From Atrina japonica (taxonomy: Eukaryota > Mollusca > Bivalvia > Pterioida > Pinnidae): DNA of 64,000 bases. The notes under the pieces are model-generated. The model made no database searches. It saw only the letters and a list, made by a program, of their open reading frames with translations, and had not been told where the DNA came from. How positions within the stretch are numbered: the stretch's first letter is position 1; each line of letters opens with the position of its first letter. Shown here piece by piece: positions 12,701 to 27,700 of this stretch. The position numbers were made by a program, and so were the translations under genes. Location of the stretch: the NCBI GenBank assembly GCA_030159075.1, contig BROG01000347.1:331501-395500 (forward strand), written 5' to 3'.

Positions 12701-15700
12701 GCTACGACAACAGGACAAACAATACTAACAAAGGGGAATAACTTTTAAATGGCTGCATGTGTGCATTTTAATTACATAATATTCTGTCTACCTGTCATGT
12801 GTATTGTCCCCCATATACTGGGGGAACTTACTGAAGAACTGAACTAGAGGGGTCTGAAAAAATAAAATAATCAACTAAAATTTAACTTGTCCAGGCCATA
12901 TTTATCTCAGAAGGGAGGTAGTTGATTATGCATACACTTCTGGCATATCCTAAAAACAAAGTGTCGATATCATAAAGAGACCCTAATGGCCTTAAGACAT
13001 TCACCTGGCAAATTTGGTCAGTTATGCAATAACTGATATTTTCTGTTTAAAGTGCTCAATAAAGGATTTTTTATGAACAGATTTCAGTTTCTTTCATAAA
13101 CTTTGTACATATCAACTTAGAAATCATGCATGCCAAATCTGAAAAAATTCTGCTTCTTTAGATGAAATTTTTAAAAATGTACCTAGTTCTTACCCATTTT
13201 TGATGCCAACAAAGTTTTGACCATTTTGGCACCTATGGGTACTAAAACGTTTTTGTTTGCAATTTGTATGCCTTTTATAGGAGCAAGCCTCTTGCCAAAT
13301 ATAGTTATAATATGTCTAGTGGTTCCTGAGAAGTTCTTTAAATGGACAGTTTACAGAAGGACAATGGTGGATATACGGGTCATAGCAATAGCTCTTTGAG
13401 CCAGGTGAGCTTTCATTTTATATTCACCCTCTCATGTACAGGCAAAAATGGCAAAAATGATACAGGAGCAAACATGTAAATGATGAGCAATTACAAAAAC
13501 ATGAACCAAAACCTTAACAACACTCATAGTCACAAGACAAACTATTTATTGTTGCTCTGTCTCCCCAACCCTTTCCCTGTTTCAGTGCTAGGCCTGGTGG
13601 TGCTTCAGATTGTATACCTTGATGATAAGACTACGTATCACAGCATCGGATATCCCTGTCCCTTCTGTACTGACAACACTGTTTCCACAAGTTCCATCAT
13701 CAGGTATAGATTCTGCCTGTAAATATTAGTTTACCTTTAGACTCCTGATAAATGAATAATATCAATATTTAGCATGCTTCAGAGTTTGTGATTTATTTGT
13801 ATATCAGAATCACTTCTATGTGTACAGTTAATGCTGATTCATTACATACAGAACAAAGAGGCCCTGAGTGGTTAGAACATGACACTAAAGTTTCACACCC
13901 AGTCAACACTTAAGTCTCTTATACCCAGTAAATACTAATGTTTGTCACACCCAGTCAATACTAATATCTCTCACACTCAGTCCATACTTAAGTCTCTCAC
14001 ATCCAGTCCATACTAATGTCTCTCACACCCAGTCAATACTAGATTCTCTCACACCCAGTCAATACTAAAGTCTCTCACACCCAGTCAACACTAATGTCTC
14101 TTACACCCGGTCAATACTAGATTCCCTCACACCCAGTCAACACTAAATTGGTACACAAAGGTGATAGAGAGGCCTCCCTGGCTGAGTGTTTACAACATCA
14201 TTCTAAAGTCTCTCACACCCAGTCAACTCTTAAGTCTCTCACACCTAATCTACTCTAAGGTCTCTCACACCTAATCTACTCTAAAGTCTCTCACACCCAG
14301 TCAACTCTAAAGTCTCTCACACCTAATCTACTCTAAGGTCTCTCACACCCAGTCCACTCTAAAGTCTCTCACACCCAGTCAACTCTAAAGTATCTCACAC
14401 CCAGTCAATTGTAAAGTCTCTCACACCTAGTCCACTCTAAAGTCTCTTACACCCAGTCAACTCTAAGGTCTCTCACACCCAGTCAACTCTAACACACCAG
14501 TCAATTGTAAAGTCTCTCACACCCAGTCAACTCTAAAGTATCTCACACCCAGTCAATTGTAAAGTCTCTCACACCTAGTCAACTCTAAAGTCTCTTACAC
14601 CCAGTCAACTCTAAAGTATCTCACACCCAGTCAACTCTAAGGTCTCTCACACCCAGTCAACTCTAAAGTCTCTCACACCTAATCTACTCTAAGGTCTCTC
14701 ACACCCAGTCCACTCTAAAGTCTCTCACACCCAGTCAACTCTAAAGTATCTCACACCCAGTCAATTGTAAAGTCTCTCACACCCAGTCAACTCTAAAGTA
14801 TCTCACACCCAGTCAATTGTAAAGTCTCTCACACCTAGTCAACTCTAAGGTCTCTCACACCCAGTCCACTCTAAAGTCTCTTACACCCAGTCAACTCTAA
14901 GGTCTCTCACACCTAGTCCACTCTAAAGTCTATCACACCCAGTCAATGTGGGTATCAGCTATAATCTAAGCTGATTTGGAGAGAAAGTTTCTCATTTCAC
15001 ATTTCATGTACCTATAAATGTATCAATATATTAAATACATGAAATTTGTTCAAAAAGCTCAAATGATAAAAATACACATATGAAATAAAAGTACAGGAAG
15101 CAAATGCAAACTTTCTAATGAAAGGCATATCAATTTGAGTCCCATCACATTTATTTGCTTATCTGAACAATCAATGAATTATTGGTCAATGATTGGTCTG
15201 ACTTGGGTATTACTTACTGAAGCTGTAATATTTATTTTTCCTAGGGTGTAAGGTACAATGTAATATGTTGTAGAGTCTGAATTGCCTCCACAAATACACT
15301 GGGTATTTACTCTTGGACTCAAAGTGTTCTCCAGTCTAAAGTCATGTGATGGTTGCAATGTTATGTTCATCTGTAGATATATAAAGGTTAAGATTATCAA
15401 ATCTACAACAAAGCAAAATTCAAAATGTAGAATTTTTTTCACTTTTACATATTTTAAGACAAATATTAATTTGAAAGCCAATGTAAACATATATGTATGG
15501 TAAAATTCATGTTACAAAAACAAGGAGTTAATACACCTCAACAGTCATCAAGACTGGCACAAAACAACTTTATATTGATGTCATATAAACATTTCCATAC
15601 TGACATTATATTATCAACTACATGTCAACATTTCCATACTGACATTATCAACTACATGTCAAAATTTCCATACTGACATTATATTATTAAATACATGTCA

Positions 15701-18700
15701 ACATTTCCATACTGACATTATCAACTACATGCCAACATTTCCATACTGACATTATATTATTAAATACATGTCAACATTTCCATACTGACATTATCAACTG
15801 CATGTCAACATTTCCTAACTGACATTATATTATCAATTACTTTTTAACATCTCCATACTGACATTATCAACTACAAGTCAACATTTCCTAACTGACATTA
15901 TATTATCAACTATATGTCAACATCTCCATACTAACTGACATTATATTATCAACTACATGTCAACATCTCCATACTGACATTATCAACTACATGTCAACAT
16001 TTCCATACTGACATTATATTATCAACTACAAGTCAATATCTCAATACTGACATTATCAACTACAAGTCAATATTTCCATACTGATATTATATTATCAACT
16101 ATATGTCAACATTTCCATACCGACATTATATTACAGACTTGCCAACCTTTTGAAGTGAAAAAAATGAAGTGAATGCAGTGTTGCAAAGTGGCAATTTTTC
16201 TTGTCATGTTTTGTAGCACGATTGAATACCCTTGAAACTATTGGGTATAATTTGTTGTCCCTATTATTAGATCCATCTCTTGATATACTAAATAGTCCAC
16301 ACTTCATCAATTCACAAGTTGATCTTGAAGTTTCTGTTGCTTTTTTTTAAACAAAAGCACCTGTTATAGTTCTGCCACATGCTAGGCTGAATTTCTGCCC
16401 CGATTTTAAGCAATTTATTTTATTATTTTAGCAAAAAAATTGCTTAAAATCGGGGCTAAAATTCGGCCTATCCACCAGCATACTTACTACTTAGCAGTAA
16501 TCTTTGAATCTTGAAAAACAGACTTGAAAAAAATGCCGATTTTTCCAGTAGCGTTGCGAGGTATATTTTTCTCTATTTCATGTGAGATAAAGAGACACTC
16601 AGCTCTTAATGCCATATGAGCTGTCGTATGTGAAAAAAATTACATGCCCATTTTATGTAATATTTTATCTCATATATATCCCAAAGGACCATCTGATGGT
16701 TAGAATAACAAATGCATGTGTATAATTGCAACAATCTTTCCGAACATAACCCGTAATATCAGTTATTCTTTGTCCGCCATACTTTGAGCATTGCAAATTA
16801 ACTTTCAGTATTTTTTTACGAAGATTACCAAGTGTCCAATAAACACATGCTATTTGCACTTAATATACATTCTATTCTTATTATCCTTTGATTTTATTTT
16901 CGTACATCATCACTTCATACCTAAATCAGGCAAAGTTGGTCTTTTTCGTTGTTTCAAAACTGAAAACTGTCCACGTGCCAAGTATAAGGGGTTATCTTGA
17001 CCCATTTTTAACTCGTCCCATCGCATTCTCAGTTTTATCATTCTTGACACATATGATCATGAACTGCCCAACTCCACCGGACATGGTGGCACAATTGTAA
17101 AACATGAGGTACGCATACTTTTCTCAGATATATTGTTTTGATTTTGTCAATGTCAGCATTTGGGGTAACATTAAAGATTGGGAAAATTTTATCTTAGTGA
17201 ATCGATATATTTATTCATATAATCATACGATTTTCTTCAGGTATTTAAAATAGTGTTAAAAAGTATATATTTTACATAATACATGCGCAACGCCCTGTAT
17301 TTTCAAAGTAAATATAAAACACATAAAATTGGCCAACTTTAACATAGTCCGAGCGCTTAAAGGAACGAGATGCCCTCACCAAATTACGAAGTACATTTGA
17401 TAGGGCCAAAGAGTTTATCTGAAAGGTCATTGCATACGGAAATACAGCTGGACATTTTAAGGTACGGGAAAACTTCTAACAAATTACTTCGAAAAGAAGA
17501 TCTTTTACAACGTTTCAGGTGTTTATGCATTTGAACACACATTTTATCATATTCTCGACTATATGTCAGGGGACAAAAATAATCATTGTGACTGCTTATA
17601 TCGCTTTAATGCAGACAAATCATTACTTGAATTACAAAATTAATCCATAGTCCTATGTGACTGAATACCTGTTGCTAATTTTTATGTTTTAAATTTAAAT
17701 ATCATTTATCCCGCCATGAGGAGCGATATGGATATGTCTCACTTTTCACTATGCAATTAAATGTTTACGTTACAATGTACTTCGATAAAAATGTTTGATC
17801 TCATCTGTTTTTCTTTTTAGTTGACATGACACAACTAATGTACTTTTCGCTCATGCTTCGTTTCTATTGTAAGCCATTTTCAAACCAAGCGGTTAACAGG
17901 TCATAAAAACGCTTGACATTAAGTAAAACAAAAAATAGTTCATTCCAAACGCTCAAATGACTGGGTACAAGCTTGAAGGCGATACTAATATCCAAACTGT
18001 AACGAAACAGGGCCAAAACTTTTTATAAATTACGGATTTGGAAAAACATATGGATCATGATTAAAAACCTATTGGCGGAAGGAGAGGTTTAAAATCAGAA
18101 GGTTTCCGTTAAAAACGGGAGGGTTGGCAAGTCTGATATTATCAACTACACGTCAACATTTCCATACTGACATTATATTATCAACTTTATACATACATCA
18201 TATACATAACTTAACACTAAACACTGTGGCATATAAATAAACACTGTGATGTAACAACAGATCTGTAGAGATACTTACCACTAGACACTGGGGCATATAT
18301 TTAAACAATGATGTAACAACAGATCTGTAGAGATACTTACCACTAGACACTGTGGCATATAACTAAACACTGTGATGTAACAACAGATCTGTAGAGATAC
18401 TTACCACTAGACACTGTGGCATATAATTAAACACTGTGATGTAAAAACAGATCTGTAGAGATACTTACCACTAGACACTGTGGCATATTATTAAACACTG
18501 TGATGTAACAACAGATCTGTAGAGATACTTACCACTAGACACTGTGGCATATAACTAAACACTGTGATGTAACAACAGATCTGTAGAGATAATTACCACT
18601 CTACACTGTGGCATATAATTAAACACTGTGATCTAACAACAGATCTGTAGAGATACTTACCACTAGACACTGTGGCATATAATTAAACACTGTGATGTAA

Positions 18701-21700
18701 CAACAGATCTGTAGAGATACTTACCACTAGACACTGTGGCATATAATTAAACACTGATGTAACAACAGATCTGTAGAGATACTTACCACTAGACACTGTG
18801 GCATATAACTAAACACTGTTATGTAACAACAGATCTGTAGAGAATCTTACCACTAGACACTGGCATATAATTAAACACTTTATTGTAACAACAGATCTGT
18901 AGAGATACTTACCACTAGACACTGTGGCATATAATTAAACACTGATGTAACAACAGATCTGTAGAGATACTTACCACTAGACACTGTGGCAGATAACTAA
19001 ACACTGTGATGTAACAACAGATCTGTAGAGAATCTTACCACTAGACACTCGCATATAATTAAACACTGTATTGTAACAACAGATCTGTAGAGATACTTAC
19101 CACTAGACACTGTGGCATACAACTAAACACTGTGATGTAACAACAGATCTGTAGAGATACTTACCACTAGACACTGTGGCATATAATTAAACACTGTGAT
19201 GTAACAACAGATCTGTAGAGATACTTACCACTAGACACTGTGGCATATAATTAAACACTGTGATGTAAAAACAGATCTGTAGAGATACTTACCACTAGAC
19301 ACTGTGGCATATAATTAAACACTGATGCAACAACAGATCTGTGGCATATAACTAAACACTGTGATGTAACAACAGAACTGTAGAGACACTTACCACTAGA
19401 CACTGTGGCATATATTTAAACACTGTGATGTAACAACGAATCTGTAGAGATACTTACCACTAGACACTGTGGCATATAATTAAACACTGTGATGACTACC
19501 GGTACTATCTCTCCCCGCACTGCAGAATATGGCAAAGTAAATGACAAGAAAAATGGCTGGAATGCTGTTATACTTGCAACAGGAGAAATACCAATACCAT
19601 CTACAGGACTCAGACAAACAGAGTTCCCTTTCCATTCAGTAATTGTGTCTGGTAATTCTTTATTAATTGTTAATTCTCCCCTATCACTACAAAATAAAAA
19701 TAGTTTATAATACTGAAATTCCAAGGTTGGGGCTTCATTCTGAAAAGTGTTAAACATTGGAACTTATGAAGTAAATTTCATTTCACTTTTGAGACGCAAT
19801 ATTAGATAGATATAAACAATCCAGAGAGAGAGGCACTGGAAATATTTTCAGAAAATACAATGTCTATGGTTTTCAAGGTATGACAATTTGCACTATCCCC
19901 CTCTCAAGAATATTACATCTTCTTATTGTATTTCAGAAGTTATTCTTCATTATATCAATAAATCAAACAGTATAGCACCTGCTTCTATAAACTGTTAATT
20001 GATCCATTGATAAATTGTTTTATCTTCAAATTATGTTCCAAGACATTTCCAAATGTACTTACTCTACTGTTTCCAGTTCCCAGAGCCATGTTTCTGGGAA
20101 GAAGCTTCTAAGTTTCTTTGGGGAAGATAATTTTACAGATGCTTGACCAACGAGAACATTCTCACGTGCCATAGGCATAGGCTGTGATTCATAGGCTAAA
20201 ACAGAATCAAATGAAGAATATGATGTGAACAAGAAGTACCTGAAATATAACTTGATTTTTTATGTCATATGTTTAGTTTTACATCATGGTCTTTTTATTT
20301 TGACTTGAAAAGAAAAGTTCCATGTAATATTAATTCAAAGTTTTTTTTTTATCAAGTATGTTTGGATATGAGTCTTTTCTGTACACTCAATTTAAAAAAA
20401 AAATTCACAATGTATTTTAAGATATCATGTGTTACCCACATTTTTGAAAACTTGCTACCATTGGTATGAGTATAATGTACAACATTTAGATCTGGAAATC
20501 TCTGTGAGGCTTTCAAACTTGGTGAACTTACCAAAGCTGGTGATAACACTCACTTCCTGTTTAATACATGGTCTTGTTTCAATCTCAACATTGGAAAACA
20601 CCAACAAGTTTGATGACTGAAAGAAAATGTATCAAGACATATATAAGGTTAATACAACTAGCACTACAACATGTACACAACTAGCACTACAACATGTACA
20701 CAACTAGCACTACAACATGTACACAACTAGCACTACAACATGTACACAACTAGCACTACAACATGTACACAACTAGCACTACAACATGTACACAACTAGC
20801 ATTACAACATGTACACAACTAGCACAACAACATGTACACAAATTGAACTACAAATGTACAATTATGACATTTTTAGTTAAATGGTGGTGACCGGCTTTTA
20901 TGGTGAGTAGAACATTCAGTTAAAGTGAATGACGTGAAGCAAGTTCCATAGGGTATCAAATCCATATAAACAACAATAATTGTAATTGTTTGTATACAGA
21001 AACTGAGTAAGAATTGTTTGTTTTGTAGTATTCAATAACAGGGGCTGATTAACTGTTATGACAATTATATGGTTATGTGTACTGATGTTTATGGTGATGA
21101 CTGAGGCTACCAGATAGGCTGTATTTATACATAATGCTATTTATAGAACTGAAGTGCCTTACAGAAACTAGATACTGACAGAAATTTTCAGTATGACAAT
21201 TATACAGTGATGACTGAAGTCATCAGATAATTTTATTATTTTGTTATTTACAGCATTGGAGCACATTACAGAAACTAGCTACAGACAGAAAACTTCAGTG
21301 TGACAATTATATTGTTATGTATAAAGAAATTTATGATGATGACTGAAGTATCAGTTAGGCTGTATATATACAAAATTTTGTTATTTATTGTATTGGAGTA
21401 CCTTAAAGACAATAGCTACTGACAGGAATGGGGAGATTTTACTCCTGTCCCACACAATGCTACACTTCAAAGGCAAAATAGATAGTAAATAAGACAAGGA
21501 CTGAAACTTATAAGTCTGGTTACAAATTGTGGTTATCAATGGTATTCTAATCCATGCACTTACTGAGAAAGCCTCCAAAGCATCTACAATATTTCTGTCA
21601 AAAGAAGGACCATGGTAATGCACATTTGGATCTGAAAGAAAAATACACATTCTACCAAAACAGATAATAAAGTACACAAAAATGCTAGAAATAGTAACAA

Positions 21701-24700
21701 AAACCCGATGGGCCTTGACAGTCACCTGAGCAAAACATAATTAGCTCCCCATGAGCACTGACATGACAATAACTGCATGCTGAACATTTTTGCTTCTTTC
21801 ACTTTTACTCTAGCTGTTATACTTTTCAAGATAATGTCAAAAACATCCAAAACATGAAAAATCTACTCAAAAAGGGAAATAATTCCCATAAGGAATGATT
21901 TGACAATTTCGGCCTAATTGACCTTTTTGTAGATCTTTGCGTGCTGAACATTTTTGCTTCTTTCACTTTTACTCTAGCTGTTATACTTTTCAAGATAATG
22001 TCAAAAAACATCCAAAAACATTAAAAGGGAATTAATTCCCATAAGGGGTGACCAGATTATTTTGGCCTAATTGATTTTTTTGTAAATCTTTGCGTGCTGA
22101 ACATTTTTGCTTCTTTCACTTTTACTGTAGCTATTATACTTCTCAAGATAATGTCAAAAAACATCCAAAAAACATGAAAAATCCACAAAAAAGGGGAAAT
22201 AACTCATATAAAGGTTGACCAGACAATTTCCACCAACATGAAATAATTGTAGATTTTTGCAAGCAGCTCATTTTAGGGTAACGGTTTTTTCTCTAGCTTT
22301 AATAATTTTGGAGATATTTGTATTAAATAAAAAAAAAAACAGCTGACGCATTAGTTCTATTTTTAGCCATGAAAGCCATGTTTAATCCTAGCCCCTTTTC
22401 ATCCACAAATGTAATGTGGCTTTACATGGTTAAACTTTCTGTCAAGTTTGGTTCAAATTGAAACAATGGTCCTGGAGAAGTAGTCAAAAATGTTGAAAAT
22501 TTTCCACAAAAAGAACATATTTTCCATTTAGTTTGGTGTCTGTGACCTTGACCTTTGACACCATGACCTTGAAAATTTGTCAAAATGATTCTTAGATAAT
22601 TCCCAACAACTTTCTTATATATCTTTGTATACAAAAAGTCGATCAGTTTTGAGTTATTAAACAATTTGTTATACAACTGTACCCTGCATTACTGAAGCAC
22701 TCCCCAACAGATTTCATTTTCATTCGCAAACTTGTTAATATTGACTTACAAAATTTGAAAGTCATTTGATCACTGGTTCATTAGAAGAAGATTTTTAAAA
22801 ATGTACCAAGTTTTGGCCCCTTTTGGAGTCCCTATGGGAGCTAGCCCCTTTTCATTCACAAACTTCATGCGACTTCAAATGAGGATGACACAGGCCATGT
22901 TTGGTGAAAATTGGTTCACTGGTTCTTGAGAAGAAGTTGAAAATGTGTAAATGTTAACGACGACAGACAAAAGACGATCGCAATAGGTCACCCCGAGTCT
23001 TTGGCTCAGGTGACTTAGAAACAATAATCAACAGTGGTTTGCTGACATCATGAGAGGTGCCCAAAGGGTCAGGTGAATTATTGCAATAAACAAACCATTC
23101 TTTAGCCTTAGAGGTTCATTTTTATTGAATATTTCTTTTGGGGTATTGTTTGAAAATCTTTAAGAGAAATTTGTTTTGATGTTATTTCACATCTGCTGAG
23201 AACATAAATACCTTCAATGTATATGTAGCATACAGTGTTACAGGGGGCCTCTGTGGCCAAGTGGTTGGAGCATTGCACTTTGAACCATGAAATCTCTGGT
23301 CAGCGCAGGTTCAAGCCCTGCTGCAACCTAAGCTTCTTTTTGTGAGAAAGTTTGTCAGTTTACCAGCAGAAGGATGGTGGTCTCTTCCTTGGTAATCAGG
23401 TTCTCTCCTCCACCATTTAAAACTGGCCGCTACCATAAAACACTATTTAAAATTCAAAATCAATGTTAAATGTGGTGTAAAAGAGTTGTTTATGTTTTTC
23501 TCAGATTAGCTATCTCAGATTAGCCATTCAGGCCTGGATGCCTCTAATTTGTGACATTATATACAAATTCAAAATGCAAGTATGTTACCTTTTGGTCTAG
23601 AATCCCCTACTTTTTTCCTGCAATATTCATTGTTGTCATACCAATACCTGTATCCCCATCCTTTGTTGATTTTATTGTATAGCTACAAGTAAACAAAATA
23701 GGATTAAATGGTACAGTATTTCTATAAATATTTCTAAGCTCTGATTTACAGATACTTATGCAGATTTCCAAGGCAGATAAGGTTTAGTATTAAAAAAATA
23801 TGAATTTCCAAGGAAAATTGACAGAATGACAAATATGACAGATATGTGTCAGAATAATCAAGGGTAAAATTAGACAGGTTTACCTGTATATTAATGAAAG
23901 AAATCTGAAAGTCAAAAAGTATAAACCTCTCAAAGGTTCTTAGAACAGATGTCTATGGTCACTGTAACAGTTATAAGCATTCTAGTGAAACAAAATTTAT
24001 AAATCTAAAAAGTTTTAACTTTAAAAGATTAAACATTTTTTAATAGATTAATGATTACTTTCTCTTTGGTCAGTCTATGGTCAGCTTTGAGCAGATCTAT
24101 GCTTTTGTCCACTACAGCAACTGAACACAGAGAACCATTGGCGGCCTGAATGTTCACTGTGGTCTGTGACCCCGGCTTTACAGAAGCTTTCGAGAACTTC
24201 ATGTTAACCTAAAGAAAACAAAAGTGATTATCAATCAATTATAAAGAGCACAAAGTGTGTTGTGGTTATCTTGAAAATGACTTACATTGACCAAGTCTTT
24301 GTGATATACCTAAAGTTTGCTTGAATCTGTTGTTAGAAAGCTATTCTCCATTTGAAATCCAAAATGAATAAACCTCTTTATAAAGATCACCTTCTATAAT
24401 GGCTACTTTTTGCTTTTTTTTTTCCTTGAGTGGCCTTTAAAGAAAAGTTTAACTGTACATATACAGTAAGTACCAGTCGTTCATCCTAAATCATTAATTT
24501 GATTCATGTACTACAGTTTTCCACAAACTCTACTATTTGTTCAAATTTGGCATTTATTATTATTTTTTTTTTCCTATGGTCTATGCTCCCTATATTCCCT
24601 ATATAAACCCATTTACAACTCTGGCTTGATTCTGACCACTAGAAAACATGCACTTTAAAATGGACAGTGCAAATACATAGATTACTATCCAAGTAATAAC

Positions 24701-27700
24701 ATATCATAAAATATAATATGTAATATTAATTTTTTTTTTTTTTTTTTTTGTATATTTGATGTAAAAATTGAGTAGCCTGGTCCATTAAATAAGGGAGGTA
24801 ACTCCACCTCTGCAAGAAAATATATTTGAAATGCTTGAACCATTAAATAACCTCACAAATATTTTTTTATTAATCTATCTTATCATATCTTTGAAAATCT
24901 AAACTATAAGTTGCATATATTTACATTAGATACGCTTCCAATATGAATACTTGGGATTTGTTGTCCTTTCAATTCCTGTTTTTCAAAATCATGGTAACAA
25001 AATAGTATTAGTTGATTTTTATAGAGCTCTAATCTAACTGACAAATATTTAGTTTAAGATGTTGCTAAAAAATTTAAATGTTTTTACGAGCTAAAAACAA
25101 CACAACAATTGAAAATATGTAGTCTATATATCTGTATTTGATCTTCAAAGGGTGCCTGCTCTAATAAGGGCGCCCCTGGATATTTTTTAATGTAGATCTA
25201 CTGACTGTTTAAGAAAATCCAACCTTTTATTTTTAATTAGTTTAGATTACCGCCCAACTTCATCATACTTTTTCTTTTTGGTGCAATAAATATTAAATAC
25301 CCTCAAAATTGCAAAAGAACATCTTTTAACTACATTGTAAGCAATACTTTGGATTCTATCAGTGATTTCCTTGGTGCAGGGAGGTCACCATTATTCATCA
25401 ACAAACGAAATGAGACCAGTCATAGTTTTTTTTTCTTTTGTTAAATACCTGTCAATTAAAATGTATTCACTATAAAAAAATAATAATACTTATCATAATT
25501 TTTTCTTAAAAGAAATATGAAACTCACCTAATTATTTGTTTATTCAACAACTTTATAAAACTGTATTGGGGTTCGGGATTTTAAGGGAAGCACTGTCATT
25601 CAATCTTCCCATTTAGTCTACTGCAGTTTCACACTTTGAATGTCAGAGATTGCATTAAATCAAAGAAATTGTCCAAACTTGGTTTCAATGAAGCAACTAT
25701 GTAAGTCATGTATCACTCACAGATAGTAATGTAGTAATGTCCGTTTCCTGATCTTACAGTTCAAACAGTAAATCTTGATTTGACAGTAACAAATTTTGCT
25801 ACATTGTTTTTTTTCCACTATTGTTACATCAGGCAGATTATAAAGTAATTAAAAAAGTACAAACAGCTACATGTATATGCATTGTAGATAACCCTAGTGT
25901 CCCAGAATGACCTCCGAAAAATATGGTACATATGATTTACCCAATCAGTACCAAAATTACTGAATTGATGGTTTTAGTACGATATTATACTCACATGAGT
26001 CAAAACAACTAATTTCTTGTCAAATATGCCTCATATTTTGATTTATTCAAGATGTTAAAACATGTGATTTTGGTTGCCATGCCATGATGGTAACCAGTTA
26101 TAGAAGATAAGTAAATAAAGATTATTTGTAAAATACTGATATTATACTTAATTTACATGTATAGCTGTTAATCATTAAATGTACATTTTTTTCTATATTT
26201 ATACAAATAAAGGAAATCAAAATTAGTCCATTTTAATGAATTTTTGCCTTGTTTGATCAATGGTTCAGTTTCCATAGCAATCATAATTTTATTTTTATGT
26301 CTAATTATCATTTTTGTAGATAATAAATAAAGATTAAAACCTTAAATGATCTTTTATATGAATTCTCCAACCCAAAAAACCCTCCCCTGCACTTTGAACT
26401 CTATTTTCGTATATTTTACAAGTTACAAGTTATGACTTCAACCTATCCACCATATCTAAGTCAAATATCCAAGTTATTTATCAACATTTCCCTATTATTT
26501 CAGCATATGTTCCTTCTCATCATTTGATAATCTAAAACAAAACCTCTTTATAATTACACTTACAACTATTAAATGTGACCTTGTGTGTGCATAATCCACG
26601 GTGTACATCATCCAGGGATAAATTATGATATTTAATGTTAAGAGAGCACTGGAATTCCAAACAGTGTTGAATAGGTAATCAACATCTCCTTATCTTGGCA
26701 CCCCACTGTGAAGTTAGTCTTCATGTGAAGCATTACAAGCTGTGTTCAATGGAACGTTTTAAATTTGGGAGATCTGGAAGTATTACAGACACAAACACAC
26801 AGAAGTTTGTGATCAGACACTCATCTTTTGAGTATAAATTGTTCACAACCATAACTTTTCCTGCTATTGAATAATTAAGGAGAATTAAGGATAGGACAAG
26901 GGCGGAGGTCACTAGGCTTACAGATTTAGCATTGTGTACACAATCAGTACACATAAGTCATATAAAATATGATAACATTAAACAAGTACGCAACTTTTTT
27001 AAAACTTTTTAAATCACGTTCCTTTTTAAAATCTACAGTAAAATATCACAGAGTTTACCAGATACTATGGTTTTAGCACTAGTTATTATACATAAACAGT
27101 GTATTCTGTGATGACAAATCCCTATTTTCCTTTCTGCCAACATCAATCTATCTAATATTATGTACTTAAATCTGAATTTTTGCCAAAAACTTATCATTCG
27201 TCTTATCCTCTGCATCATTCTATAGGCCTTAATATGAGGTATACAAAAATTCTACCTTTTTTTGTTAAAAACCCATTTAAATTAAATATCACATGTGAAC
27301 GTAAGTGCATATGACGGACAATGACTAAAAATAACATTTTGTTCCCAAAGTTTAAATCTGTAAATTTGAACTGATCTGAAAAATAATCTCATCATGGTCA
27401 GTTAGCTATTGACCATTCCTCTATATGATTAATTCCTTCAGTGGTTAAGTTTAGTTATTGACCATTCCTCTATATGATTAATTCCTTCAGTGGTTAAGTT
27501 TAGTTATTGACCATTCCTCAATATGATTAATTCCTTCAGTGGTTAAGTTTAGTTATTGACCATTCCTCTATATGATTAATTCCTTCAGTGGTTAAGTTTA
27601 GTTATTGACCATTCCTCTATATGATTAATTCCTTCAGTGGTTAAGTTTAGTTATTGACCATTCCTCAATATGATTAATTCCTTCAGTGGTTAAGTTTAGT

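Noticed and set aside
16665..17100. ORFs of 60-70 codons within the 16-18 kb TIR element
   Set aside because: Short, no transposase motifs, overlapping on both strands.
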